DNA of 64,000 nt from contig NC_058189.1 in NCBI RefSeq assembly GCF_907165205.1, forward strand, positions 56,322,270 to 56,386,269, written 5' to 3'. The notes below the pieces were generated by a model. That model was given only the letters and a program-made list of their open reading frames with translations. It was not told the DNA's origin and made no database searches. How positions within the stretch are numbered: position 1 is the stretch's first letter; each line of letters opens with the position of its first letter. This DNA is from Coccinella septempunctata. Taxonomy: Eukaryota > Arthropoda > Insecta > Coleoptera > Coccinellidae. The position numbers and the translations under genes are program-made. Shown here one piece after another: positions 1 to 12,048 of the stretch.

Positions 1-1257
1 CTTGAGTTCAAGGCTTGAATACTTTCAATTTTTCATCCGGCATAGGGAAGCTTCTAGTGCTTGCAATACTTCAGGTTCAATAAAACTCTGAGGGGAAATT
101 TGCATTATTTTTTCTCGAGATATATCAGCAAACTACTGAATGAATATCCTCATTATGATTCTCCTTCTTTTCACGCATCAGATAGATATAACGCAACATC
201 GAAGTACCGAAGAAAGATTTTTTTCAGTACCGTACTGGAATCGTTAATTAAAATAAAAAAGATATTGAGAAAAGAGAGGTTTTGTTGAGTGAGTTCACGG
301 TGCGTTCGCCCGCATTCCTAGCTTGTACTAGATGGGTTATTTCAGATTCTATTACATTTAGAATCAGCGATTTCCTAAGAAGTGAAGACGATTCACGTAC
401 AAGTACTCTAGGTAAACATATATGATGCTGCTTTTTAGCAATTAAAACAACAAAAAATGATTGAAGATCGAGTCGATAAGGTGATTTACTCTTAATTGGA
501 CGTGCAGCGTCGTTAAGAACCTTATTAAATTTAAGTGTTCTGGTTTATCGTCCCGGTCGATGTAATTGATCCATTTCATCTAATATTAAAATATCACTTT
601 TTATGGACGCATTCCGGATTTCGTATACACTTATGGGGCCCCATATCTCACTGTTTTGATTTCAAGAGTGCGACATACTGGACGTCGATGAGCTCTGGTA
701 TTTAGACCAGGGATGGGCGGGAGATGTCGATGTTTTCTCAAAGTTCGATGCTCTTTCATTTCATGATGAAAGAGTGATAAATTTTTCAAAAAAAAAATAA
801 AAAGTCAGATTCGAAATGGTTGCTTACAAAACAAGTATGTAGATGAGTAGTATCAAATGGATGGAGTAGTATGTTCCAATTCGGAAATCTTGACTACTTT
901 GAAAAACCAAGAATTCAAGGCTCAAAGATGGCATATAGCATCTCCAAGATGGTGGTACTAAGATGGCGTCTCTAACAAAGGTTTTCGTGAATGCTCCAAA
1001 TCAATTTCTAATTAGTATCTGGTGTTCTCCAGACCCAGTAATTATGGATCTTTTGTTAAAATTTCGAGAAATTTCAATGGGAACAAATAAAAAACGAAGT
1101 ACCCCTCAAAACTGTTCAAAGATACACTCGAATTGTTCCTTTCAGATAGGGACAATGTCGAGTCATTAAAAGTGCTCAATTTGAACATTAATTTCACTGT
1201 GAATGATTTCATAGATCTCAAGTTAAATAAAAAAATTCAAAATTCGAATTCATTAAG
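1..1257. other. AT-rich stretch with nothing recognised
   Basis: Short open frames are present but have no recognisable domain and lie in low-complexity AT-rich sequence. No repeat family identified elsewhere in the window is seen here. Confidence 0.5.
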
Positions 1258-1982
1258 TATACTCTATTCACTTTTATTTTAGCACTCGGTTGGCCATGGA
1301 AATTTGACATAATCCACTCTGTATAGTACGAAAATGTGGGGTTATGACGGCTTTAATTTTAAAGCTTCCTTTAACCCTACTAACGTCCAGTTTCATAATC
1401 GAATTAAACGTCACTTTAAGCTTAAAGCTTCCTTAACTGTCATTTTTACTGCCGGTTTCATAATCAAACCTAAAGTCACTTTAATTTTAAAGCTTCCTTT
1501 AACCCTACTAAAAATGACACTAAAGGAAGCTTCAAGCTTAAAGTGACTTTAAATTTGATTATGAAACCGGAAGTTAAAATGACAGTGAAGGATGCTTAAA
1601 GCGACGTTAAATTCGATTATGAAAGTTATGTCCGGTTTCATAATCAAATTTAAAGTCACTTTAAGCTTAAAGCTTCCTTTACTGTCATTTTTAGTAGGGT
1701 TAAAGAAAGCTTTAAAGTTAAAGCAGCTTTGATTATGAAACCGGCCGTTAAGTCGTTTAAATTCAGATGAAACATTATATAAATTCACTTGCATTGAATA
1801 TGTTCAATACCGCCTGATATATTGTAGGTAGATTTTAAAATATTAGAGTCATTTTTGTAATATAAATTGATTTTAGTTATGGCAACGGTGTTATGACATT
1901 AACGACATTTCATGAGTACCAACCTTACTCCATTCTAGTTATAAAAACCGAGTCCTAAAATAAAAGTGAATGGAGTAAGGTA
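1258..1982 (+). mobile_element. family A element, centre replaced by a fold-back cluster
   Basis: The left terminus reads TATACTCTATTCACTTTTAT and continues through the CGGTTGGCCATGG block shared by all A copies. The right terminus is its inverted counterpart (AAAATAAAAGTGAATGGAGTA), diverged. Normal A sequence runs to about 1349 and resumes at about 1752 with TCGTTTAAATTCAGATGAAA. The interior is replaced by a repeat cluster described separately. No transposase can be read. Confidence 0.8.
1349..1752. repeat. fold-back cluster of an inverted CCGGTTTCATAATC unit
   Basis: Six copies of CCGGTTTCATAATC or close variants alternate in direction: plus at 1387, 1452 and 1632; minus at 1557, 1614 and 1731. 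Between them lie inverted copies of AAGCTTCCTTTA and AGTCACTTTAAGCTTAAAGC blocks. The plus and minus halves can pair into long hairpins. It looks like a fold-back or satellite-bearing non-autonomous transposon nested in family A. Confidence 0.75.
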
Positions 1983-2207
1983 TTACCATTTTATCCCTAT
2001 AATAAGAAAAGATTGACAAAAACACCCATCAATAAACCTCAGCAACAAAAGACTATCCATGCCTGGCAAAAAAATTAGGGTTTCTATTCGAAAAACTCAA
2101 CTACCCCCACCCCTCCTCGAGGAGTCAAACTCCCCTATGAACAAATTGCGAAATGCTGTATACTACAAATAAGTAAATACCTATTAATATGATTTTGTGC
2201 TTTACTT

Positions 2208-2751
2208 TATACAGGATGTCCCAAAACTAGTGAATCAAACGTCACACCACGTAGTAGATAGGTACTATCGAATGACACCAACATTAGTTGAGCGAAAATG
2301 TACCGTTTCTGAAAAAACCTAACCTAAAGTTGCCGATGTTCGAACTATTTGTTCAATCACAATTTGTGATTAAGGATAGCGTTTTTCTCCCATATTATCA
2401 CCCCTATAGAGGGGGTTTATTCTGAGTAATAAAAATCTTGTAGAAAAAACAATTGTTTTAATTTACATTCATTTAGGTTATCGATTAACTACTTAAAATA
2501 ATTTCAATTAGGGGAGATAAAACAATAATCTTAGTTCAATATAATTTAAAATCGATATCCTTTTTCACAAATTGGCCCTGTGATTAAGAAAAATAGTTCG
2601 AAAATCGGCAACTCGAGGTATTTTGATAAAATTCTGATTATTTTGGAAACGGTACATTTTCGTTGAACTAATGTTGGTGTCATTCGATAATATTTGGTCT
2701 ACTCTATCGTGGTGTGACGTTTGATTCACTAGTTTTGGGACACCCTGTATA
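2208..2751. mobile_element. family H MITE
   Basis: The ends are inverted copies of TATACAGGATGTCCCAAAAC, followed by TAGTGAATCAAACGTCACAC, giving terminal inverted repeats of well over 40 bp. Further inward, the block around ACATTAGTTGAGCGAAAATG and the block around AATCACAATTTGTG also recur inverted near the other end. The 544-bp element has no coding capacity. It begins and ends at TA, suggesting a TA target site. Confidence 0.85.
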
Positions 2752-3624
2752 GTTACTCTGTGTTTTTTATTGATTTCTTAAGGTAAATCTGCAGAAAAGG
2801 TAACCCTATCTTCGTTTGTCCAAAATATCGATCAAAAAAAGCCACAATCGCTTCCTAACATCGATGTTACATTATCCATGCCCCATCCCTAATCTGGACC
2901 ATTACTAGTGGACTCTAAGACATGGATACTAACAGCTTATGGTGCATAGATTAACAATAAAAACGATCGTGAATAATAACGACATCTTTTTTTAATTGTG
3001 TATTTTTCCTGCCGCCGGTCAGGCATGGTAAATAATTCATTGCACGTGTCTTTGCTCGGGTCGAGAAGATTTCAAACGTGCTGGGCTCTTTTAGAGGCAT
3101 CAGGGGACATTACCGACGTCCGATCGTTATGGGAAACTCGATGGTGGTCTCAAACAGTGCGTTTTAGGATCACGGTATGGCGTTTTTTCCGCGATGGCAA
3201 AAAAGCCGCGGAATGGAGGTGTCTTAGGATTGCGGGTGGTGTTATTTGGGCCGGATTTGCGATAGATGGCGACCTGTTGGTCCGAAAAGAAGGTATTATC
3301 TACTGGGCGGGTCTTTGACTTGAACATATATAATATATATCTCTTTATCCTTCGAAATAAGCTACTTTACTCTAATATCATATAATAATAACGAATTCAG
3401 CTTGCAACCTCCCATATAAGCTCTGATATGGTGATATTCTTGTCCATTATGTAATTATTTATTATCGTTGTTTACAAAATTCACCAGATTCAAACATTTA
3501 CCATTGTACCAAGTAAATGCATTGAGTTAGTACTCAATGGTAAATGACATTTTCTCTAAACGTTCAAACTTTGCCAAACACAGAACATTGACAACAGAAA
3601 TCCCTTCAGAATAACAAGCTAACC
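2752..3624. other. non-repetitive flank with a GC-richer island at about 2996-3320
   Basis: The island at about 2996-3320 is clearly less AT-rich than its surroundings. It has overlapping open frames on both strands without any recognised domain. It may be a conserved non-coding element or an old coding relic. No repeat family is seen in the rest. Confidence 0.4.
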
Positions 3625-3847
3625 CCAGATTTCATAAAGATTGATCGGGGAATCAACGCTTGATACGAATATACGTCAACTTGTTTTCAATCGATAATTC
3701 AGTGATGAGCATTCAGAATATCATTCTTGCATCAAATTATGATGTTCATGCGTCCATTCAATTAATTTCAATTGCTACTTCTTCAGTATATTCAGAAATG
3801 AAAAGGTTTTACTGATTTCGTTTTAGAAATCGAGCGACTGTCAAATC
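3625..3847 (-). mobile_element. family C MITE, one end missing
   Basis: Matches the 18258-18493 copy in reverse orientation, sharing TTGATCGGGGAATCAACGCT, AAATTATGATGTTCAT and the CAATTGCTACTTCTTCA region. The element stops at about GACTGTCAAATC, before the second terminal repeat, where a family A element begins. Confidence 0.75.
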
Positions 3848-3852
3848 TACTA

Positions 3853-5010
3853 TATTCTCCATTCACTTTTATTTTAGCACTCGGTTGGCCATGGAAATTT
3901 GACACATTTCACTCCTCTGTATAGTACGAAAATGAGGGGTTATGACGCTTGTCAAAACATTTTTGGGTTTTGAATCAACGCTATGTTGCCCGTTCTACGT
4001 AAAAGTTTTTGTTATTACGTATTTTATCACAATGTCGAATCTCCTCAGAAAATATGTGACGAACATAATTGAAGTTTATACAAACTGATTGAAGTCATAC
4101 CAAATCCAGTTATTTGCATGGAAAATACAAGAGATCAGTATAATATCATAATATGCAGTTTGAATACCTTACACCAGTTGTAGATTTCAAAAATATTAAC
4201 CTAAGGATGAAATGCATATAATGCATGGTATTTCCCGAAAGAATTAACAGACAATTACAAGAATGTTGAATTCTTCAACAAAAATCATTGCATTAATATA
4301 TGTAAAAGGAATTAAAGGAAGTTTCAAATCAAGATGAACTTCACCTTTGAACAAAAATTTCACATGAATAAACAATTGACAGGACAACTGGCGCGTATAT
4401 GTGGCTATGCATTGATGTAATAATAATAATTAGGTATTTATTGGTACCATAAGACATTTACAATGTATAGGAAAAGTCAAATGAATAATAGAAAAATTAA
4501 TTTTCGGGAACTCATTCTACGATGACATTCATCGAAAATCCTGTAGTAAACTTTTCGCATTAATTCACTCAAACATAAAATTCTCAAATGACACCGCTTC
4601 TTTGGGTCTCCCAATAGAAGGAAATTCTTTGTCATCCTCTTCATTCACAATCTTTCTGATTGTGGAAATATTCAGCTGAAATATAAGTCGTTCAGATTCA
4701 GATGAAACATTATATAAATTCTTATATTGAATATGTTCGCTTCCGTCTGACGTATTATGGATTTTAGAATATCAGGGTATAACTATTTGAATGAGCGGAC
4801 CTGAATTCTAAATAGCACTTCCTGAAACCCAGTCTTTTTTTTCAATCACTTTCGGCATTTTCGTAATAAAAATTGATATTAGTTGTGGCAACGGCGTTAT
4901 GACATTAACAACATTTCATGAGTGCCAACCTTACTACGTTCTAGTTACAAAAACTTGAGAAAATTATTTCATGGCCAACCGACTGCTAAAATAAATGTGA
5001 ATGAAGTATA
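3853..5010 (+). mobile_element. family A element, both ends present
   Basis: About 1.16 kb. The terminal inverted repeats share about 42 bp: the left has CATTCACTTTTATTTTAGCA then CTCGGTTGGCCATGG, the right is its reverse complement. The two flanks then diverge. The centre keeps the blocks seen in other copies (AACTGGCGCGTAT, TTGGTACCATAAGACATTTA, GGGTCTCCCAATAGAAGGAA). The only trace of coding is the short helix-turn-helix-like remnant best read in the 34127 copy. Confidence 0.85.
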
Positions 5011-5064
5011 CATCTGTAATTTGTTACGTTTAATTCTGTTAAGATTAATTCTGTGGATATTTTA

Positions 5065-5534
5065 AACTGAGTTGCAATCAGCCAAGGTTGCCCCAAGTTT
5101 TTCGAATGTCATAGATAATCTTTATTTTCGTGTATCAAATTACTCGAAAACTGCGCATATTACGAAAAATATGCTTCTTTTCAAAAAAAGTCAAATATGC
5201 AGCGAGAGTTCAGCTTACTTTTAAGAGATAAGTTTTTTGAAATTCTGGTATTTCATGGCATGAAATTGTCATAATAATGAAATTGGTAGATTTGGGTGCA
5301 ATTTTGTGTTCGGAGAAAATTCATCACATCAATGAAGAGCTATTTTCCGAAAATCCTTCTCTTCGATTAAATCGTTTGTGTGATATGAACTGAAAATTAT
5401 TTTTTTTTTTTTGAAGAAATAATCTGTACATGAAAATGTACAGGTTGCTTAAACAAACGAGGTGCATTGAGAAATGGTGAAGGGAAAAAGTGTTTCTTTC
5501 GATCTTCAACTTCAGGAATTCTGTTGAGATATAT
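5065..5534 (+). mobile_element. family B element, diverged, interrupted by family D
   Basis: Diverged but recognisable B interior: ATCAAATTACTCGAAAACTG, then TGTGTTCGGAGAAAATTCAT, and GAAATGGTGAAGGGAAAAAG. It breaks off where the family D element starts, and the missing B terminus reappears at 6127-6152, on the other side of D. Confidence 0.65.
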
Positions 5535-6128
5535 GTTCAGGGTGGGCAAAATTCGTTGTCTACTGAGGGGATCTCGAGAACTATAAGAGCTGGAAGAAAA
5601 CAGATAACACATTTCCGAGCTCTTCTTTATAAAAACAAATAATATAGAAAACCGTAGCCTCCTACGATTCTTCGTTTTTGAGTTACTAGCAAAAAATGAA
5701 AAGTTCTCATAACTTTTTTGTCTTGAAACTTCTGCAGACACTTTTCAACATAAAATCCACTGACGAGCTCAAAATATTATTTGATTTCGAATCATTAGGC
5801 AAACAACCAAACTTTCGTTGTTTTGAATGCAAACTTTCATTGAATTTAATATTTTTGAATGGGAAAAAATCTTCTGTCAGTAGATTCTACGTATAAAAAT
5901 GCCTAGAAAGGCTCAAGTTTCAGATCTGTAACTTCAAAGACAAAACAATTATGGGAACTTTTCGAAATAGTCAAAATCTAATTTTTTGCTAATAACTCAA
6001 AAAAGAAGAATCGTAGGAGGCTACGGTTTTCACCATTCTTTGTTTCTCTGAAAAACACCGTTTTCTTTTAGCTCTCTTATAGTTCTCGAGATCCCCTCAG
6101 CAGACAACGATTTTTGTCGACCCCGTAC
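5535..6128. mobile_element. family D MITE inserted in family B
   Basis: The ends are inverted copies of CAGGGTGGGCAAAATTCGTT and GTCTACTGAGGGGATCTCGA, followed by GAACTATA. Terminal repeats are about 60 bp and are followed by inverted inner blocks (GTAGCCTCCTACGATTCTTC and its complement). No coding content. Confidence 0.85.
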
Positions 6129-6152
6129 AAGTCAAAGACTCACCCTGTATAC
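6127..6152 (+). mobile_element. detached right terminus of the interrupted family B element
   Basis: ACAAGTCAAAGACTCACCCT followed by GTATA is the standard outer end of family B. It shows that D1 jumped into a pre-existing B copy close to its end. Confidence 0.7.
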
Positions 6153-6197
6153 TAATAGTTGGGGAACCGAAGAGATAAAATAGGGATTCACTAGAGT
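6152..6197. mobile_element. family G terminus fragment
   Basis: TAGTTGGGGAACCGAAGAG followed by GGGATTCACTAGAG matches the end of the 43024 element (TAGTTGGGGAACCCAAGAGG). The rest of the element is absent. Confidence 0.6.
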
Positions 6198-8276
6198 TTC
6201 TCAGATTTAGATATTTATATATTTTGGACCTGTTACAAAAATTATATTGTAAGATACTGTATATCATCATTGCCCAAAAGTCCAAAGCAGATCAAGAAAT
6301 ATTTAGTTAAAAGTACATGTTGAAAATTGTATACCTATTTAAAAAATCTGACATGACGAAAGAAAGATGGGGTAACTTATTACTCATCCTGTATACATAT
6401 CGATACGTCCTATACGACGTACACAACATCAAAGAATGTTATCAAACATTCTGAGAGATACGAACGACCTTTTACAAATAAATAAGGTTATTGAATGTCG
6501 ATCAAGAATTACTAAATTTATACCGGCTAAATTAATTCCTCAATTCTGATCAGACCACTAAAAGTGGTTGGTTTAACATCATTCGAATTTGAATTTTCAT
6601 TGTTCATCTCACAAAACACACATCACACAAAAACGAAAAATTGTAAAGGATAAAAATCACCTTGACACCGTGAATTGTTGAAAATTCTGAGCCGAAAGCT
6701 TCACTTTCCATTTTGACATTCCTATCACAGTCCATCTTATTACAAAATATAAGCTCAATCATGGGCATAGTTTTCAACCACGATGTCCTCAAATTTCATG
6801 AGATAATGAGTGATAAAATTTGGGTAGATTTTAGCGGAGCGTCCTGTCATAAAAATTAAGCGTAGTGAAATGAGTTGAGTGTGTAGCTCTATTTTATAAT
6901 GAAGAACGCAAATTAGATAAAATCAAGAAAATACTGTTAAAATTCTATGTGAAGATGGTGTTCTTCACGAGAAGCGGTGTAAAATAACGTATCTCTAGCA
7001 TCTGATCGGAATAATTGGAGTTATATATAGAACTCCTCCGAATCCAATTGTTGCTTCCATTTCATGGGTTTAACTCCAGGCGTTCTTCGCATCGCGTGTG
7101 AACCCAGATAACATGTATCCGATATGGATGACATGCTAGTCTATGGTTTGCGTAGGAGGTGGGCAACTATAACATTGTTCCCGTTGAACCACCCAGAATG
7201 CTCTGATATCTGTGCTGTAAAATAAGTCGTGTTCTCGCAGTATCTATTTCTGATTGCAAAAAGTTGATATAAATAATAATATAATAAGAGACAAGAATTC
7301 AAATCCTTTCACATAACTGTTTTCGACAACCTAAACAAAAAATGACATTTCACGTACTAATTTATGAAAGAAAAGTCGACTATTTTTTAAGACAAGTACT
7401 TTTCGTCAGCAAACTCTATTCGTCTGGCTGTTCGTCACTAGATAGAGCGGCGATTGAATCAATTTTAGGAATACAGAGTTTGATGAAAATATAAGGGCTC
7501 TTGACAATAACTGTCATTTGCTGTTGTCAAATTAATTCTTTACGAAATCTGTTAGAAGTTTCACGGTGCGCTTTGATATGTTGTCTATGGCTGAGATAAA
7601 TTATTGTTTATTTCCATAGACATAGTCTATATGTCTATATGTCTATGTTTATTTCCTTTAAAAACACAGAGCAACGATTGTATCATGACAGTGGATGTCA
7701 GTGTTCAGAAGTATTCAGTAAATGCTTAATTTTTTTCCGTGTTTTTGTTTTCAGAATGGAATAATGAAAAATATCGGTCATTACACGTCCAGAAATGCTT
7801 TTTCAGTGCCTGGTAACGAAATGTACTATTACATTTATGAATTATCGTTCTGCAAAATTTAAATTCTTGGATCTTCCAACTCTGGCTGGGTGGAAATGTG
7901 AGTTAACATTACTCCTAGAAGAATATTTAACTGATACTCTTTTCATCTGTACTTATACAACAATGTTCAAAACCATAGGAAAGATAATCAGAGTGCATGA
8001 AATGACTGATCATAAATCACCAATTGAACTATTTTCGTTTGGGGTCAAATAAAACTCGAAATAAACTTATGGTTTCAGCTGAGAGCTGAAAACTACGTAT
8101 TCTTGCAATGTTTTATTGGTCCGTTGATCTTTCTATATGACCACAAGTCTATAGCTAATAGGGATACTCCATGTCTCATGAAGTTTATGGTTTTATGATT
8201 TCTTATGGTCGAAATCATTACAAGCTAACAAAGCATGTCTAGGTTCAAAATGAAACCACTTGATTCAACAAAACAT
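6198..8276. other. AT-rich intergenic stretch, nothing recognised
   Basis: No repeat family or coding domain is recognised. A short imperfect simple repeat of the form ATGTCTAT is present at about 7617-7650. An 85-codon open frame at 7795-8052 has no recognisable domain. Confidence 0.45.
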
Positions 8277-10565
8277 TTTATTATAGCAAAATATAAAAAT
8301 CAATAACATAAGGCACGTTTTTTACTGGCCGAGTAATCTTATATAAACTTTATATAAAAATAATCTTTCATTTACATACAAATTATATAAACATCTTATG
8401 CACTTCATTGCTGACCCAAAACTGACCATCGTATATATAAATATTCATTTATAAATAATATTCAAGAAGGAAGTAGAAGAACTGATGAAAAACAAAAGTT
8501 TCATTTTATGTCAGGTACTGAAATTTTTTCAGTAAGAAATAGCATCATTCAGTTCCTCTGAAGAATTGTTTTTTATTTACATCCTAATAAGGTAAAATAA
8601 AATATGTTCTTTTGCTTTCCATCGAAAAATCACAATAGTAAAATAAAAATAAATGCTGTATTCCAATAGTTACAGGACAGGAGTCACTTGGTTTAGGACT
8701 GTTCTCACAAATAGTTTCGGTTATGCTCTAAGGGTAGAATCAAAATCTGTTGATCCTTCGGAAAATTATTTAACTTGTTAAATAATTTTCATTATCTTGA
8801 TAATGTTCAATTTGAACATTGAACGTGAGAGAAATAACATCGGCACGCAAATAGAAGAAAAGGTATGTACAGTATGTTCAACGTAAGCGGATTAATGAAT
8901 CATAATCATTGAGCAAACCGAAAAGTAAAACATCAATGTATTTTTCACGATCTGAATATACTATCAGAAAAACTGTCGAAAATGGGCATGGAAAGTTATA
9001 ACTATTTTTCAAAATAAATTTAATTTCCAGATTCCTTTTGGAATTAAATGACAATTTCAGTTGCAGCTTTCTCGAAAAACACAAAAATATTTTTGCACAA
9101 TATACTTATAGGTTCGAATTTTTGTCAAAATGATCAATCAATTTTCAATTCGAATAGGGGGGTGTAATCTTTATTTCTGGAATTTTATTCCAAATTGTCC
9201 TGAGGAAACTCAGAATGGACATTTATATCCATGTTGTCTATGGTTTAATGAATATCACTTGAATTCTTGATGTCAACATGGAATTTTACAAAAATTCACT
9301 GGAACAATAATTATAGAAAGCAAATATCAGAATTTAGAAGTGATTGAGAATGGGAAAAATTTTAGAAAAATGTGAAATGAAAAAAATGAAAATTGGCTCT
9401 ATACCGATCAATTTCGCAAAACATTCGAATCTACAAAATTTATTATTTTTGAAAAACATTTTTCCGAGATAAATTTTCATCCTAGTGAAAAATATTGTTA
9501 TAGGTATTGATGGTTCACTTTTTAATTTTGCTCAATGAATAAGTTACAAAACCCAGTGGCTCGCTTACCTTACACACACTGTACATTACAGCAGACCCAT
9601 CGATCTGCATTTAGGTACATCGATTAGCTGAATTCGAATCTTCAAAATTTCTAGTGAATTTCGAAAAACTAATAAAAATGTCGATAAAAAGGATCAACTA
9701 ATCTTTTTATTTGTCCTGAAAATCATCCAGAATTTGTGTGAATTTCTCAATACAGTATTCAATTAACTGAAATCAAAGATGGGTACATATCTGCAGTTTT
9801 CCGCATTTTAGCGAATTTCAGCAGTGTTTCAGAATTTAATAGAAAATTTGAGAGTGTTCGAGCAAAACGAACTTCAAATTCGGATTCAGCTCGTTGAAAT
9901 ACACAAAGGTAGATGGATCTTGTCATGTGTACACCTATAAGACGCGAGTTTCAAAAAATAGTATAAGGGACTTCGAACTCAACACTCAACTCTATTGATA
10001 ATTTTCTTAATCGTGAAAATTAATTGAAAATAAAGGTATTTTCAAGAATAAGTTGGGGTGATGTGAAGTAAACATTCGTAAAATATGACACTGAATCAAA
10101 TCGTTCGAAAAAAATTTTCACCGGGGGACCCATCATGATTGACCACTGAAATTACTAATTGTGCAAAACCTGGGTCAGAAAATTATTTAATTAAAGTTTT
10201 CAGGTGAGAATCGAATGAAGACCTTCAATCTGACCTTGCAGATAGATTTCAAGGTCATTTCATGGTCGAGAAGATTTTGGAATGAGGAATATACATGTTG
10301 TCCTCTTGACTCTTATTCTTTGTGAAAAACTTGAGACATTTTGGCCTTGAAATAAAAGTTTAAATCAAATGTTATCATTCGATGTCCCCCTGAAGACTCA
10401 GAAACATTTTTTGATCCAGGCTCTTTCAAATGAGGTATTTCAATGGATCTTTCAAAATGGGTATATCGAGCATTCAAATCCAATCTCGGACGTACAAGCC
10501 AAGTTTGACAATTTTAGGCTCACAAGATTTTTGTTCGAACGCTCGTGTAAAGGAACATGTTAGAT
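8277..10565 (-). other. 3' UTR and downstream flank of the knirps-family gene, poly(A) signal candidates
   Basis: This AT-rich stretch follows the stop codon and shows none of the repeat families found elsewhere in the window. On the minus strand the nearest ATTAAA is at 10186-10191 and the nearest canonical AATAAA at 9706-9711. Further AATAAA copies lie at 9439-9444, 9184-9189, 8572-8577 and 8277-8282; the last is followed by a TG/T-rich TGTTTTGTTG. In such AT-rich DNA the hexamer is common, so the true end cannot be chosen from sequence. Confidence 0.3.
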
Positions 10566-11381
10566 TCAACAGTTAGTAACATCTGTCGTTTGCCGATTCA
10601 GGGTGAGATCCAAAGGCGCCGATTTCAAGTGTCCTTCAGACTTGCTCTTACTGTGTCCACTATCGGAATCGACACAACAGACGAGAGGACTCGTTTTCAC
10701 TGATAAGTCTATCGGCTGATCCTGACAAGTGGGCGGTGTTATCGCGATCGGCGGAAATGGAATTTTCACCCAGTAGTCTTTCCATGTCGAGGGATCACTG
10801 AAAACCGACAGGGGCGGCAGCCATTTCGGCATAACCCCATTGGGAGGGAGAGATGTGGGAGACGGAGATGGAATCGGACAATGTATCACTTTCCTTCTCG
10901 CGAAATATTCGCTATCACTAACCGATGACGGATTATTCTTGGAGGATTGAGCTGAAAGGCACTCGCGGTCACTTGGAGGGGACGAGCATGGCTTGGTGGT
11001 GCTCTCGTGGAAGGGGGATTTCGTATCTTCCTCCACGTCGATGGAAGAAGCCCCGCTATCTGACTCCGAGCTCCTTGTGTCCCTTGTCGACGTGGCTGCA
11101 GGGGGGCGGATGAACGGGGTTAGGTAAGGGTGAGGTCTGAGCAACGCAGCCGCCATGTTCATGTTCTGTCCGGACTGTTGTTCCTGAAGGAGGCAATGTA
11201 TCTTGAACCAATTCGAACGTCTTCCGTATCTGGACCCGCTTTTTGACATGCCCACAAAGAGGCACTTCCTCAGGCGGCAGGCCTTGCAAGCTGTGCGGTT
11301 CTTCTTGTTGATGACGCATTCCCCGTTGTTCTTGCATTCGGAGATGGAGCTCAGGTTGTTGTAGGTGCGGCCAAAAAATGA
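10566..11381 (-). CDS. kni: knirps-family nuclear receptor, coding exon 2 (second zinc finger to stop)
   Basis: The exon starts after a CTCTTCCAG acceptor (11382-11390) and adds 271 residues, giving 297 in all. It opens SFFGRTYNNLSSISEC, completing the P-box, and holds the second zinc finger (Cys 42, 48, 58, 61; ACKACRLRKC). The knirps box follows (GMSKSGSRYGRRSNWFKIHC, about residues 70-89), the basic extension typical of this family. After it come a Ser/Pro-rich and acidic linker and two motifs of the CtBP co-repressor type: PIDLSVK at about 249-255 and PLDLTLN at about 282-288. There is no ligand-binding domain, as is normal for NR0A. The tail is short compared with fly Knirps (about 430 residues). 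The reading frame is intact and its GC content is well above the flanking DNA, as expected for a gene under selection. Confidence 0.93.
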   Translation of the reverse strand, partial: SFFGRTYNNLSSISECKNNGECVINKKNRTACKACRLRKCLFVGMSKSGSRYGRRSNWFKIHCLLQEQQSGQNMNMAAALLRPHPYLTPFIRPPAATSTRDTRSSESDSGASSIDVEEDTKSPFHESTTKPCSSPPSDRECLSAQSSKNNPSSVSDSEYFARRKVIHCPIPSPSPTSLPPNGVMPKWLPPLSVFSDPSTWKDYWVKIPFPPIAITPPTCQDQPIDLSVKTSPLVCCVDSDSGHSKSKSEGHLKSAPLDLTLNRQTTDVTNC

Positions 11382-11484
11382 CTGGAAGAGAAGGACAACC
11401 ATAAGTATTTCATTAAGTTACTTCAGTTCAGACGGAATTTTGAGCACTACAAGGGAATTGTCTAAGTGCTAATTTCACCAAGGA

Positions 11485-12048
11485 TATACAGGGTGAGTCT
11501 TTGACTCGTACAAATATTTTAACAGTAGATTCTTGAGATCAAAAGAAACATTTTTTTCCTTCACCATTTTTTCCGAATCGGCTCAGTTTAAAAGAAACAG
11601 GATGTGGAAAAACCATAAAAAACGTTATTTTTAGTCCTATCTCACAGACGGTTTTATCGAATTAAATAAATTTCGGAATATAGTTTTTCATTTGTTTGAT
11701 GAATCTTTTTCGAACACAAGATATCACCAACGACTTCCAGTTTTCTCATTATGACCATTAAGTACCATAAGCATACCAAAAATTCCAAGAACCCAACTCT
11801 TGAAACTAAGTTGGACCCTATCTAATGAATATTTGATAGTTTTGTAAAATAGAAGTATTCATCATAATTTCTCGTATAATGCGCAGTTTTCGCGTAATTT
11901 GATAATAAAATCTACTTCTGAAATTCGAAAAATTGCAACTTTCAAAAGATCCACAGATGTTTAGTTTCACAGATTTAGCTAGTTATTCTGAAGATAATTT
12001 TGTTTTTCCATGGGTGGCACTGTTCATTATTAAAATGAGCTATATCGG
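11485..12048 (-). mobile_element. family B element, far end missing
   Basis: Starts with TATACAGGGTGAGTCTTTGA CTCG as other B ends, and reads the B interior in reverse (AAATAAATTTCGGAATATAG, ATGGGTGGCACTG). It is cut at about AATGAGCTATATCGG, so one terminal repeat is lost. It lies just inside the intron, about 100 bp from the second coding exon. Confidence 0.8.

Noticed and set aside
7795..8052. 85-codon frame with Leu/Thr-rich sequence
   Set aside because: No recognised domain or start context; the length is within chance for this composition.
10925..11337. Open frames on both strands overlapping the second knirps exon (10925-11113 plus, 11056-11337 minus)
   Set aside because: They are shadows of the exon in other frames; only the 10566-11381 frame has the zinc finger and knirps box.
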